A stretch of 64,000 nucleotides of DNA, from positions 62,001 through 126,000 of the forward strand of contig NZ_AQUZ01000026.1 in NCBI RefSeq assembly GCF_000372465.1. The letters run 5' to 3'. Of this stretch, positions 34,514-42,621 are shown piece after piece. Origin of the DNA: Kribbella catacumbae DSM 19601 (GTDB taxonomy: Bacteria; Actinomycetota; Actinomycetes; Propionibacteriales; Kribbellaceae). The position numbers and the translations under genes are program-made. How positions within the stretch are numbered: the stretch's first letter is position 1; every line of letters begins with the position of its first letter. The notes beneath the pieces are model-generated. The model made no database searches, was not told the DNA's origin, and saw nothing but the letters and a program-made list of their open reading frames with translations.

Positions 34514-35008
34514 GTGAGAAACCTCCCCAGAACCGGTGGTCTTGCTGTCACCGTCCTCGCCGCGGTCGGCACGCTGGCCTTGAGCGGGTGCGGCAGCGAC
34601 GACACACCGGCCGGCGGCGACGCCACGTCCACGCCCGTCACCTCCAACACCCCTAGTGCCACGCCGACGGCCGTCCCGTCCACCCCGACGGCTCCACCAT
34701 CGCCGCCGTCGAAGCCGGCCTCGAGTACCCCGGCGAGTACGGCCGACGTGACGGTGGACGTCTCGATCGCCGGCGGGAAGATTTCGGCCGGCGGAAAGAC
34801 CGTGATCAAGGCCAACAGCGGCCAGACCGTCCGCATCAATGGCGTCAGCGATGTCGCCGAATCGCTGCACGTACACGGCTATGACAAGACCGTTGAGCTG
34901 AAGCCGGGCAAGCCGGCGTCCCTGGAATTCAAGACCGATGCCAAGGGCACCTTCGAGGTCGAGAGCCATGAGAGCGGCAAGCTCGTGTTCAAGCTGCAGG
35001 TGTCGTGA
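34514..35008 (+). CDS. cupredoxin-like lipoprotein 2
   Basis: Lipoprotein of 164 aa with lipobox LALSGC, a long Thr/Pro/Ser linker and a C-terminal beta domain (about residues 80-164) including ESLHVHGYDKTVELKPG and GTFEVESHESGKLVFKL. It is a close paralogue of the 32418-32909 domain. GTG 34514 with GAAGGGAAAG upstream. The next gene overlaps its stop (GTGA), so it is translationally coupled to the polytopic membrane protein, suggesting a functional pair. Confidence 0.78.
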   Translation: MRNLPRTGGLAVTVLAAVGTLALSGCGSDDTPAGGDATSTPVTSNTPSATPTAVPSTPTAPPSPPSKPASSTPASTADVTVDVSIAGGKISAGGKTVIKANSGQTVRINGVSDVAESLHVHGYDKTVELKPGKPASLEFKTDAKGTFEVESHESGKLVFKLQVS

Positions 35009-36345
35009 CCGCCCAGAGCATCCCGGCCGTGCTTCCGCTGCATGGGATCGGCGGCCGCCAGGACCTACCGGTACCGCTGGAATTCGCGGTCACCGGCGCG
35101 GCGGTGGCGATCGCGTTGTCGTTCGTCATCCTGGGCCTGGCGTGGCGCTCACCGAAGTACCGCGGTGCCGCCTCGGGCAGGACGCTGCCTCCGCCTGTGA
35201 CCGCGGCGCTGGATTCTGCGTGGCTACGGTGGACGGTGCGGCTGTTCGGATTGGCGGTGTTCTTCTATACAGGGATGGCGCTACTGGCCGGGGCTGACCG
35301 GCTGACGAACCCGATCTTCGGGTTCGTCTACATCTTGGTCTGGGTCGGTCTGGTGCCGTTGTCGCTGCTGCTCGGCCCGGTGTGGCGGACACTGAACCCA
35401 CTACGCACGCTGCACCTGCTTGCCTGCCGCGTGTTGCGGCACAACCCGGACGTAGGACTACTGCAACTGTCTCCGCGCGTCGGGTTGTGGCCGGCAGCGG
35501 CAGGGATCTTCGCGTTCGCCTGGCTGGAACTGGTCGCCCCGGACCGGGCGACGCTCACGGTGTTGCAGGCGTGGCTATCGTTGTATGTGGTGTTCGGCCT
35601 GTTCGGTGCGTTGCTGTTCGGTCAGCGGTGGTTCGCCGCCGCGGACCCGTTCGAGGCCTACGCGACCTTGATGGCCAAGCTGTCACCGTGGGGCCGCCGC
35701 AGCGACGGTGCGATCGTCGTCCGGCGACCGTTGGAAAACCTCGACAGCCTCACCCCGAGGCCTGGGCTGGTCGGTCTGGTCGCGGCGCTGCTCGGGTCGA
35801 CGGCCTACGACGGATTCTCCCGATCGAGCTACTGGATCACCTGGGCACAGAACACCGGGTACTCCGAGGCGTTGCTCGGCACACTCGCGCTGGCAGCTTT
35901 CGTGCTGTTCGTACTGATCACGTACTCGGCCGCGACCGTGCTGGCCGGGCGACTGTCGGACAGCTCCCGTACCGCGCTACCTGGCCTGTTCGCGCACTCG
36001 GTGGTGCCGATCGTGCTCGGTTACGTCATCGCGCACTACTTCACCCTGCTGGTACTAGAAGGGCAGCGCACGTTGATCTTGCTGAGCGATCCGCTCAGCA
36101 ACGGCTGGAACGTTTTCGGCACCGGCCTGCTCGGAGTGAACGCCGGCATCACCAACCACTCCACGGCCGTGTCGACGGTGCAGGTCGGCGCCGTGGTCGC
36201 CGGTCACCTGCTGGGCGTGGTGTCTGCACACGACCGGGCCGTTGCCCTGTTCCCCCGCGGGCGAGCACTCGTCGGGCAGATCCCACTGCTAGTGGTCATG
36301 GTCGCCTACACCGTCGGAGGTCTCCTGCTGCTGTTCTCCGCCTGA
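35005..36345 (+). CDS. polytopic membrane protein paired with the cupredoxin-like lipoprotein
   Basis: Protein of 446 aa with about 10-11 hydrophobic helices. Recurrent features are NPIFGFVYILVWVGLVPLSLLLGPVWRTLNPLRTLH, a FAADPFEAY-like loop and SHYFTLL-type helices near the end (AHYFTLLVLEG). No transporter signature I can name. Conserved pairs of this protein with a cupredoxin-like lipoprotein occur in actinobacteria, to my knowledge without assigned function. GTG 35005 overlaps the preceding stop. Candidate metal or electron-transfer membrane partner. Confidence 0.7.
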   Translation: MTAQSIPAVLPLHGIGGRQDLPVPLEFAVTGAAVAIALSFVILGLAWRSPKYRGAASGRTLPPPVTAALDSAWLRWTVRLFGLAVFFYTGMALLAGADRLTNPIFGFVYILVWVGLVPLSLLLGPVWRTLNPLRTLHLLACRVLRHNPDVGLLQLSPRVGLWPAAAGIFAFAWLELVAPDRATLTVLQAWLSLYVVFGLFGALLFGQRWFAAADPFEAYATLMAKLSPWGRRSDGAIVVRRPLENLDSLTPRPGLVGLVAALLGSTAYDGFSRSSYWITWAQNTGYSEALLGTLALAAFVLFVLITYSAATVLAGRLSDSSRTALPGLFAHSVVPIVLGYVIAHYFTLLVLEGQRTLILLSDPLSNGWNVFGTGLLGVNAGITNHSTAVSTVQVGAVVAGHLLGVVSAHDRAVALFPRGRALVGQIPLLVVMVAYTVGGLLLLFSA

Positions 36346-36388
36346 CCTGCTTACCAAAACCAGAACCGATCAGTTACGAGGTAGATAG

Positions 36389-37063
36389 ATGAAGCTCAAC
36401 ACCAATGCCCGGATCTCCATCGGGATCGCGGCAGCCTTCGCCCTCGTGGTCGCGATCCTGCTGGCAGTCAATGCCGCAGGCAACGATCCCGACCCGGCCC
36501 CGGCGGCCGGAGCATCAGCCGATGTCGACCGGCATGAACGTCTGGTGCGGCCCGACAGCCACAAACTCAACGTCGCACCCGACGGCAAGGCCACCTTCGT
36601 CGAGTTCCTCGACTTCGAATGCGAGTCCTGCCGCGCCGCGTTCCCCGCGATCGAACAACTGCGCAAGGACTACGCCGGCAAGGTCACCTTCGTCGTGCGG
36701 TACTTCCCGATCCCGTCGCACTTCAACGCCGAACGCGCCGCCCGCGCCGTCGAGGCCGCCTCCCAGCAGGGCAAATTCGAGCAGATGTACCAGAAGATGT
36801 ACGAAACCCAGACCGAGTGGGGCGAGAAGAAGGTCCCCGCCGACGACCGGTTCCGTGGCTTCGCCAAAGACCTGGGTCTGAACCTCGCCGCCTGGGACAA
36901 GGCCTACAACGACCCCGCGACCCTGGAGCGCATCAAGCGAGACGTCGCCGACGGTGAAGCGCTCGGCGTGAGCGGAACCCCGACGTTCTTCCTCAACGGC
37001 CAGAAGATCCAGCCCGAGTCGCTGCAAGACCTGACGGCGAGCATCGATGCCGCCCTCAAGTAA
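36389..37063 (+). CDS. DsbA-like thioredoxin-fold protein
   Basis: Membrane-anchored DsbA-family protein of 224 aa. It has an N-terminal helix (ISIGIAAAFALVVAILLAVNAAG), then FVEFLDFECESCRAAFP with the redox CESC pair, and the cis-Pro loop GVSGTPTFFLNG. ATG 36389 with GAGG. It overlaps the VKOR gene by 17 bp, so it is probably the thiol oxidase reoxidised by that VKOR. A broken partial copy lies at 47256-47468. Confidence 0.88.
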   Translation: MKLNTNARISIGIAAAFALVVAILLAVNAAGNDPDPAPAAGASADVDRHERLVRPDSHKLNVAPDGKATFVEFLDFECESCRAAFPAIEQLRKDYAGKVTFVVRYFPIPSHFNAERAARAVEAASQQGKFEQMYQKMYETQTEWGEKKVPADDRFRGFAKDLGLNLAAWDKAYNDPATLERIKRDVADGEALGVSGTPTFFLNGQKIQPESLQDLTASIDAALK

Positions 37064-37700
37064 GTCCCCAACCCAGACGGAACGATCCAGCGCCCAGCCC
37101 TCAGCCGCGGCTGGGCCGTTCCCGCGGCTGCTGCCTTGGCTGCTGCTGATCGGCGGCGCCATCGGCCTGCTCGCGGCGGCGGTGCTGACGGTGGAGAAGA
37201 TCGCCATCCTGCGCGATCCGGCCTACGTCCCGTCCTGCAGCATCAACCCGGTGCTGTCGTGCGGGTCGGTGATGACCAAACCCCAGGCCGAGGCGTTCGG
37301 GTTCCCTAACCCGCTGCTCGGCATCGCCGGGTTTGCCATCGTCGCCACCATCGGCGCGGCCCTGCTGGCCGGCGCCGGGTTCCACCGCTGGTTCTGGCTC
37401 GGCCTGCAGGCCGGCGCCCTCTTCGGTGTCGTGTTCGTGCACTGGCTGATCTTCCAGAGCCTGTACCGGATCCAGGCGCTGTGTCCCTACTGCATGGCCG
37501 TGTGGGCGGTGACCATCCCGATCTTCTGGTACGTCACCTTGCACAACCTCAACCGGCCAGACCTGCACCTGCCGCGGATCGCCCAGCGCGGCGCGGCTGC
37601 GGCAACCCCCTACCACGCAATCGTCCTCACGGCCTGGGCCGTGCTCATCCTGACCTTGATCACGGAGCAATTCTGGTCCTACTGGAGAACGCTGCCATGA
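37047..37700 (+). CDS. vitamin K epoxide reductase (VKOR) family protein
   Basis: Protein of 217 aa with four or five membrane helices and both VKOR cysteine pairs: the loop pair in SCSINPVLSCGSVM and the active-site CxxC in ALCPYCMAVW. Bacterial VKOR reoxidises DsbA-like proteins using quinone, replacing DsbB in actinobacteria. Coupled to the DsbA-like gene upstream and to the TlpA-like gene downstream (ATGA). Confidence 0.92.
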   Translation: MPPSSKSPTQTERSSAQPSAAAGPFPRLLPWLLLIGGAIGLLAAAVLTVEKIAILRDPAYVPSCSINPVLSCGSVMTKPQAEAFGFPNPLLGIAGFAIVATIGAALLAGAGFHRWFWLGLQAGALFGVVFVHWLIFQSLYRIQALCPYCMAVWAVTIPIFWYVTLHNLNRPDLHLPRIAQRGAAAATPYHAIVLTAWAVLILTLITEQFWSYWRTLP

Positions 37701-38374
37701 CCCAACCTGCCACTCCCTCATTCGAAACCGGCCGTCCACCGGGAGTCCCACGCCGTCGACGGCTGATCGTCGCCGCGGCCACAGTCACGGCGATCGTCCT
37801 GATCGGGCTGTGGGCCGGCGGCGTCTTCGAGACCTCCCCGGAGTCGCGTGCCGGGCAGCAGACCGGCGACAACCCCACCGGCCTGACGCGATACCCACCC
37901 GGTGAACGGCCCGCGCCGCCGGTCGTTCGCGGCGAAACCCTCACCGGCAGCCAACTCGATCTGACCGAGCTGAGCGGAAAGATCGTCGTCATCAACGTCT
38001 GGGGATCGTGGTGCAACCCCTGCCGCGCCGAAACCCCCGAGCTCGTCAAAGCCGCCACCGAGACCAGCGGGCAGGGTGTCGCCTTCGTCGGTATCGACAC
38101 CCGCGACAACCTCGCCGCTGCCCGCGCGTTCGTCAAGGCGTTCAAGATGCCGTATCCGAGCATCATCGACCGGGATGGGCAGGTCTTGCTCGGGTTCAAC
38201 GGCATCGTGCCGTTCAGTGCGGTGCCCAGCACCGTCGTGGTCGACCGCTCTGGCGCGATCGCCGCCCGCGTCATCGGCCGGATCGACTACACCACCCTGA
38301 CCGGGCTCATCGCTGACCTCCAAGCCGAAACAGCCGCCACATCTCTCGGTACCAAGCCGAGCGGGCAACGATGA
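37697..38374 (+). CDS. TlpA/ResA-like membrane-anchored thioredoxin
   Basis: Protein of 225 aa with an N-terminal membrane helix (RLIVAAATVTAIVLIGLWAGGVF) and a TlpA/AhpC-TSA-like domain. The CxxC is in NVWGSWCNPCRAETPEL, and the cis-Pro region is VPSTVVVDRSG. ATG 37697 overlaps the VKOR stop and its own stop overlaps ccdA. A reductant acting with CcdA outside the membrane, as in cytochrome c maturation or metal-protein thiol reduction. Confidence 0.9.
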   Translation: MTQPATPSFETGRPPGVPRRRRLIVAAATVTAIVLIGLWAGGVFETSPESRAGQQTGDNPTGLTRYPPGERPAPPVVRGETLTGSQLDLTELSGKIVVINVWGSWCNPCRAETPELVKAATETSGQGVAFVGIDTRDNLAAARAFVKAFKMPYPSIIDRDGQVLLGFNGIVPFSAVPSTVVVDRSGAIAARVIGRIDYTTLTGLIADLQAETAATSLGTKPSGQR

Positions 38375-39198
38375 TCGCTGCGGCCAGTCCCGGCGACCTC
38401 ATCATCTCCGGTCCGCTGCTGCTGGCCCTCCCGATAGCAGCGGCCGCCGGGCTGGTGTCGTTCCTCAGCCCTTGCTGCCTGCCGTTGCTGCCCGGCTACC
38501 TCGCCTACGTCACGGGCAGCGCTGGCGCCGACGCCGCCACCAACTCCCCCGCTTCACCGGCCGAGCCCGCCACCATCACAACCCGCACCGTGGAGGCGAC
38601 CCAGGCCCCCGCCAAGGGACGCACCGTGGCAGGTACCGTCTTGTTCGTCCTCGGTTTCGCCGCGGTCTTCACCAGCTACGGAGCCGCTTTCGGTGCTGCC
38701 GGTACAACTCTGCTGACCCACCAGGACACCGTCATCCGGATCCTCGGCGCCGTCACCATCGTGCTCGGGCTGATCTTCGCCGGCACACTGTCCCGGATCC
38801 CGTTCACCGGCTGGACCCTGCGCCCCCGCTACCGGCCCAGGGCTGGCCTCGCCGGTGCACCCCTGCTCGGAGTGCTGTTCGGCATCGGCTGGACACCGTG
38901 CATCGGGCCGACCCTGGCCGCCGTACTCACCTTGTCGGTCAGCACCGGCGGCGCCCAGCGCGGCGCCCTGCTGTCGTTCGCCTACAGCCTCGGCCTCGGC
39001 ATTCCCTTCATTCTGGCCGCGCTCGGCATCCAGCACGCCTTCCGCGCCTATGCAGCCGCCCGTCGGCACGCCCAGACCGTCATGCGCCTTGGGGGCGTAC
39101 TGCTGATCGCCGTCGGACTTCTCCAGGTGACCGGCATCTGGGGTCAGCTGATCGCCCGGCTCCAAGTCCTGATCGCCAACTGGCAACCACCGCTATGA
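38371..39198 (+). CDS. ccdA: CcdA-type thiol-disulfide transporter
   Basis: Protein of 275 aa, six membrane helices. It carries the two redox cysteines in FLSPCCLPLLPGYLAYVTG (first helix) and GIGWTPCIGPTLAAV (fourth helix). It carries electrons from cytosolic thioredoxin to the extracytoplasmic TlpA-like protein. A long cytosolic loop (about residues 50-90, Thr/Ala/Pro-rich) is an actinobacterial trait. Translationally coupled to the TlpA-like gene. A 5'-truncated second copy lies at 57339-57878. Confidence 0.92.
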   Translation: MIAAASPGDLIISGPLLLALPIAAAAGLVSFLSPCCLPLLPGYLAYVTGSAGADAATNSPASPAEPATITTRTVEATQAPAKGRTVAGTVLFVLGFAAVFTSYGAAFGAAGTTLLTHQDTVIRILGAVTIVLGLIFAGTLSRIPFTGWTLRPRYRPRAGLAGAPLLGVLFGIGWTPCIGPTLAAVLTLSVSTGGAQRGALLSFAYSLGLGIPFILAALGIQHAFRAYAAARRHAQTVMRLGGVLLIAVGLLQVTGIWGQLIARLQVLIANWQPPL

Positions 39199-39220
39199 CC
39201 CACCCGATCCAAACGCCGGC

Positions 39221-39249
39221 TCGACAAGGCTGGCCTCAGGCCCTACGGT
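39221..39249 (+). promoter_or_regulatory. predicted leaderless promoter of the ArsR-CDF operon
   Basis: -35 TCGACA (39221-39226), 17-bp spacer, -10 TACGGT (39244-39249), then 6 bp to the ATG at 39256. No RBS is present. The operator below overlaps the start codon, ideal for repression. Confidence 0.55.
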
Positions 39250-39252
39250 AGA

Positions 39253-39274
39253 CATATGAACAGTTCTTCAGATG
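39253..39274. promoter_or_regulatory. ArsR/SmtB-type operator over the start codon
   Basis: CATATGAA-N6-TTCAGATG, an inverted repeat with 7 of 8 matching positions, covering the predicted transcription start and the ATG. Resembles the TGAA...TTCA core of SmtB/CzrA operators. Confidence 0.6.
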
Positions 39275-39678
39275 TGCATAAGATTGCGGCTTTTGATAGT
39301 TGCAATCTCCGGCTGGTCGACCCGGACCGGGTCGCAGCGGTCAATGCGCGCATGCCATCCGAAGACGACGTCGTCGACACCGCGGACGTGTTCGGGCTCC
39401 TCGGCGACCCTCGTCGATTGAAGCTCCTGGTTGCGCTGCTCGACGGCGAACTGTGTGTCTGCGACCTCGCCGCGGTCACCGGCATGACGGAGTCGGCCAC
39501 CTCGCACGCCTTGCGGCTGCTGCGCGCTCACCGGGTCGTGTCGGTACGGCGCGACGGGCGGATGGCCTACTACCGCCTCGACGACGCCCACGTCCGCATG
39601 CTCGTCGATCTCGCGGTGGCCCACACCGAACACACCGACGCCATCCACCCCGAACACCACACGGAGACAGCCCGATGA
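39256..39678 (+). CDS. ArsR/SmtB-family metal sensor
   Basis: Repressor of 140 aa with a winged HTH (VCDLAAVTGMTESATSHALRLLRAHRVV, about residues 68-95). Two kinds of metal ligands are visible: ELCVCD (Cys67, Cys69, the CadC-type alpha-3 pair, with Cys16 near the N-terminus) and an SmtB/CzrA-type alpha-5 set Asp110, His112, His123, His126 with exact D-x-H...H-x2-H spacing. It probably senses Zn/Cd/Pb and represses itself and the CDF exporter. Confidence 0.88.
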   Translation: MNSSSDVHKIAAFDSCNLRLVDPDRVAAVNARMPSEDDVVDTADVFGLLGDPRRLKLLVALLDGELCVCDLAAVTGMTESATSHALRLLRAHRVVSVRRDGRMAYYRLDDAHVRMLVDLAVAHTEHTDAIHPEHHTETAR

Positions 39679-40592
39679 GCGCAGGCCACGGACACGGGCA
39701 TGCGACTGCCACCGGCCAGCACCGCGGCATCCTCGCCGGCACACTCGCGATCTCACTGACCATCGCGGCCGTCCAGATCTTCGGCGCCGTCATCACCGGC
39801 AGCCTCGCACTACTCGCCGATGCAGGCCATGTCCTGGCTGACTCCGGCGGCGTCGCCATGGCACTCGGCGCCACCCTGCTCGCGGCCCGGCCAGCCGCCG
39901 GACGCCGCACCTTCGGCTGGGCCCGGGCCGAGATCCTCGCGGCCGCGATCAACGGCCTGATCCTGACGGGCATGGGCGGCTACATCCTGATTCAGGGCAT
40001 CCGCCGCCTGATCGAGCCTGGCGAGATCGAAGCCGGCGGCATGGCGATCTTCGGCGCCATCGGCCTGATCGGCAATCTGATCGGCGTCGCGCTGCTCTAC
40101 CGCGCCCGGACCGCCAGCCTCAACATGCGCGGCGCCTTCCTGGAAGTCGCCACCGACTCCGCCACCTCGGTAGGCGTCCTGGTCGCCGCATTGGTGATCG
40201 CGCTGACCGGGTTCACCCGCGCCGACGCCATCGTGTCCCTGCTCATCGGTGCGATCATCATTCCCCGCGCCCTCAAACTGCTCCGCGAGGCCGCCAACAT
40301 CCTGCTCGAGGCCGCACCAGATGACGTCGACCTGGACAATATCCGTGAACACATCCTCGAACTCGATCACATCCAAGACGTCCACGACCTGCACGTCTAC
40401 ACCGTCACCTCCGGCCTGCCAGTCCTCACCGCACATGTCGTCGTCGACCCCGACTGCTTCCACGACGGCCACGCACCCCAGCTCCTCGACAAGCTGCAAA
40501 CCTGCCTAGCCGGCCACTTCGACGTCGAACACTCCACCTTCCAACTCGAACCCGTCGGCCACACCGACCATGAACACCCCACCCACACCTGA
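39675..40592 (+). CDS. CDF-family Zn/Cd/Co exporter (CzcD-like)
   Basis: Cation diffusion facilitator, 305 aa, with a His-rich start (GHGHGHATATGQH), six helices including the metal-site motif LLADAGHVLADSGG (HxxxD) and the second EVATDSATSVGVL. The cytosolic C-terminal domain contains DVHDLHVYTVTSGLPVLTAHVVV. ATG 39675 overlaps the ArsR stop (ATGA), so it is under the same operator. Exports divalent metals by proton exchange. Confidence 0.92.
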   Translation: MSAGHGHGHATATGQHRGILAGTLAISLTIAAVQIFGAVITGSLALLADAGHVLADSGGVAMALGATLLAARPAAGRRTFGWARAEILAAAINGLILTGMGGYILIQGIRRLIEPGEIEAGGMAIFGAIGLIGNLIGVALLYRARTASLNMRGAFLEVATDSATSVGVLVAALVIALTGFTRADAIVSLLIGAIIIPRALKLLREAANILLEAAPDDVDLDNIREHILELDHIQDVHDLHVYTVTSGLPVLTAHVVVDPDCFHDGHAPQLLDKLQTCLAGHFDVEHSTFQLEPVGHTDHEHPTHT

Positions 40593-40620
40593 GGCACCTG
40601 AGGCAAGGAAGGACTGCAAA

Positions 40621-41226
40621 GTGGCTGTCACCGCACTGGTGCTGTACGTCGGATGGTTCACCATCGCCTTCGGCGTCCGCTCGATCATGCAGCGGCGCCG
40701 TACCGGCGACACCGGCTTCCGCGGCCTGTCCGGCCGGCCTGGCTCCGCGCCATGGTTGGCCGGGGTTCTGTTCGCGCTAGCGATTCTCACCGGGCTGTGT
40801 GCCCCTATCGCGGCACTGCTCGGCCTCGAGCCGGTACCGGGCCTCAACGCCCAATGGGTACAGCTCACCGGCCTGGTTGTTGCCCTAGCTGGGATGGGGG
40901 CCACGAGCGCCAGCCAGGTCGCCATGGGCGCATCGTGGCGTGTCGGTGTCGACGCCGCCGAACGAACCGGACTGGTGACCTCCGGCGCGTTCGCGTGGGT
41001 ACGCAACCCTGTCTTCACTGCCATGATCCTCACCGCCTCCGGACTGGCGCTGATGGCATCGAACGCGGTCGGCCTCGTGGGGGTGGCTGCGTTGATCATC
41101 GCCATTCAGCTGCAGGTCCGCGTGGTTGAGGAACCGTACCTGTCAAAGGTTCATGGCGACGCCTACAGCCGCTACGCGGCCCAGGTCGGCCGCTTCGTCC
41201 CAGCGGTCGGCCGGATCAGCAATTGA
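40621..41226 (+). CDS. isoprenylcysteine carboxyl methyltransferase-like membrane protein
   Basis: About 201 aa with four or five membrane helices and the ICMT/PEMT-type C-terminal motif GAFAWVRNPVFTAMIL...VEEPYLSKVHGDAYSRYAAQVGRFVP. GTG 40621 follows AAGGAAGGA; an ATG at 40570 overlapping the CDF gene is the alternative. Such ICMT-like proteins commonly follow metal-efflux genes. Substrate unknown. Confidence 0.75.
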   Translation: MAVTALVLYVGWFTIAFGVRSIMQRRRTGDTGFRGLSGRPGSAPWLAGVLFALAILTGLCAPIAALLGLEPVPGLNAQWVQLTGLVVALAGMGATSASQVAMGASWRVGVDAAERTGLVTSGAFAWVRNPVFTAMILTASGLALMASNAVGLVGVAALIIAIQLQVRVVEEPYLSKVHGDAYSRYAAQVGRFVPAVGRISN

Positions 41227-41453
41227 CTGGCCGCTGGGCCGGGCGGGCGCCTGGGCGTCTCCTCGCTCTGGCGGCGTCCAACCTGACTGCTCTGAAGGTG
41301 ATCGGCGTCGGCCTCACCCTCGCGGTCATACTCGACGCGACCATCATCCGCAGTCTTCTCGTGCCCGCGGTCATGCGACTGGCCGGCCAGGCCAACTGGT
41401 GGGCTCCCGCCCCGCTGCGGCGACTTCATCAGAGACTTGGACTCAACGATTGA
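41223..41453 (+). pseudogene. C-terminal fragment of an MMPL-family transporter
   Basis: Up to 76 aa starting at a TTG that overlaps the previous stop. Residues 24 onward (ALKVIGVGLTLAVILDATIIRSLLVPAVMRL, then NWWAPAPLRRLHQRLGL) match the last helices and tail of MMPL/RND-type transporters of about 700 aa. The rest is missing, so a remnant of a lost gene. Confidence 0.6.
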
Positions 41454-41533
41454 GCACACCTAGAGCGGCGCGGCGATCACCGGCACAGAAGGGATCGCGG
41501 CCGTTTGCTTTCGTCCGTACGTCGAATCGCTGC

Positions 41534-42487
41534 TCAGGCGGTGCCGGAGTTGCCGTACACGGAGACGTGGACGTGATCCTCGTGGTTGGCCGTGGCGCCG
41601 CCGCGGTCCTCCATCGAGCGCCAGCCATCGCTACTGCGCTGGACCGTCCAGATCTGCCGGCTGTAGATCAGTTCGCTGATGCCGAGCTTCTTGCGGTTGG
41701 CGCGCAGCCAGTCGGCAACTCTTTGGCCTTCGGAACCGCTGACCATCACATCCAGCCCTCGGCCGCTGGAGTGCTCGCTGCCGGAGTCGCCCGAGCGCAG
41801 ACCACCGTAGGAGGTGATGTTGGGGAACTTGTTGCAGATCGCCCGGTGGACACGGACAGCATCGGCTGTGAGGCCGTTCTCGACCGAGGACCCCGACTTG
41901 CAGGCTTCCTGGGAGATACCACCGGCCACCGGCTTGGTGGCGGACAGGTACTGCGCCTTGACCCAGCGGACCACGCCATCGCGGACGATCTGGGCCCAGA
42001 CGCCATCGACCTCGCCCGTGACTGCGACCTTGCTGCCTTTCTCCAGAACAGTCAGCAGGCTGCCGGTACCAGCGGCCGCGGACCAGACGTTCACATCGGT
42101 GGTGGTGTACTTGCTGCCCGCGATCTTCGCCGGCGGAAGGTTCTTTACGCCGTCGGCCGCCCTGATCTTCGCCCCGGCGGGCTTGGGAATCGGAGCTTGC
42201 TTCTTCAGGTGCTTCGCGACCGGCGAAGCCTTCTGCGCCTGGGTGGTGATGTCCGGTGGGGGGCGGAGAGCATCGCGGCTCGTCGGCGCCTCACGCTTCA
42301 ACTGCAGGGGCGAGCTGGCGGCAACCGCATCCGTCGCCGAGGGAGCCAGGTCGATGAAGGCGACCGCCGAACCAGTGGCCATCAGAGCCACCGCCGCACC
42401 CGGGACAGCAACCTTCACAATGCTGGGGCGGATCACCTTCGGGCGCGGTTGACGGTGCTGCGCCTGCCTGTGCCGTCCTTCAGCCAC
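41534..42487 (-). CDS. exported SH3-domain protein with peptidase-like C-terminal domain
   Basis: Protein of 317 aa with an N-terminal membrane/signal helix (IVKVAVPGAAVALMATGSAVAFI). A bacterial SH3 domain follows (about residues 135-195, YTTTDVNVWSAAAGTGSLLTVLEKGSKVAV...WVKAQYLS). The C-terminal domain has CNKFPNITSYGGLR, HSSGRGLDVMV and HEDHVHVSVYG, a pattern of His/Asp residues like the ARB_07466/VanY-like fold. GTG 42487 has GGAG five bases upstream. Likely cell-wall associated; activity unproven. Confidence 0.75.
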   Translation of the reverse strand: MAEGRHRQAQHRQPRPKVIRPSIVKVAVPGAAVALMATGSAVAFIDLAPSATDAVAASSPLQLKREAPTSRDALRPPPDITTQAQKASPVAKHLKKQAPIPKPAGAKIRAADGVKNLPPAKIAGSKYTTTDVNVWSAAAGTGSLLTVLEKGSKVAVTGEVDGVWAQIVRDGVVRWVKAQYLSATKPVAGGISQEACKSGSSVENGLTADAVRVHRAICNKFPNITSYGGLRSGDSGSEHSSGRGLDVMVSGSEGQRVADWLRANRKKLGISELIYSRQIWTVQRSSDGWRSMEDRGGATANHEDHVHVSVYGNSGTA

Positions 42488-42621
42488 TGAAGCTCCGCCC
42501 ATCTGACGCGATCGAGACGCTGTCGACCGGTGGAGTCAAGCACACTTCCTGGCAGGTCCCCGACCTGACCAGGAGTTTTAACGAAGTACGAACATCACGC
42601 ACAGCATGTGCTCTGGGCGGC

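Noticed and set aside
37481..37696. N-terminal extension of the TlpA-like protein
   Set aside because: The extra codons lie inside VKOR in another frame; ATG 37697 gives a proper membrane anchor and ATGA coupling.
41126..42490. 454-codon plus-strand frame
   Set aside because: Lies over the end of the ICMT-like gene, the MMPL fragment and the antisense of the SH3-domain protein; no motif.
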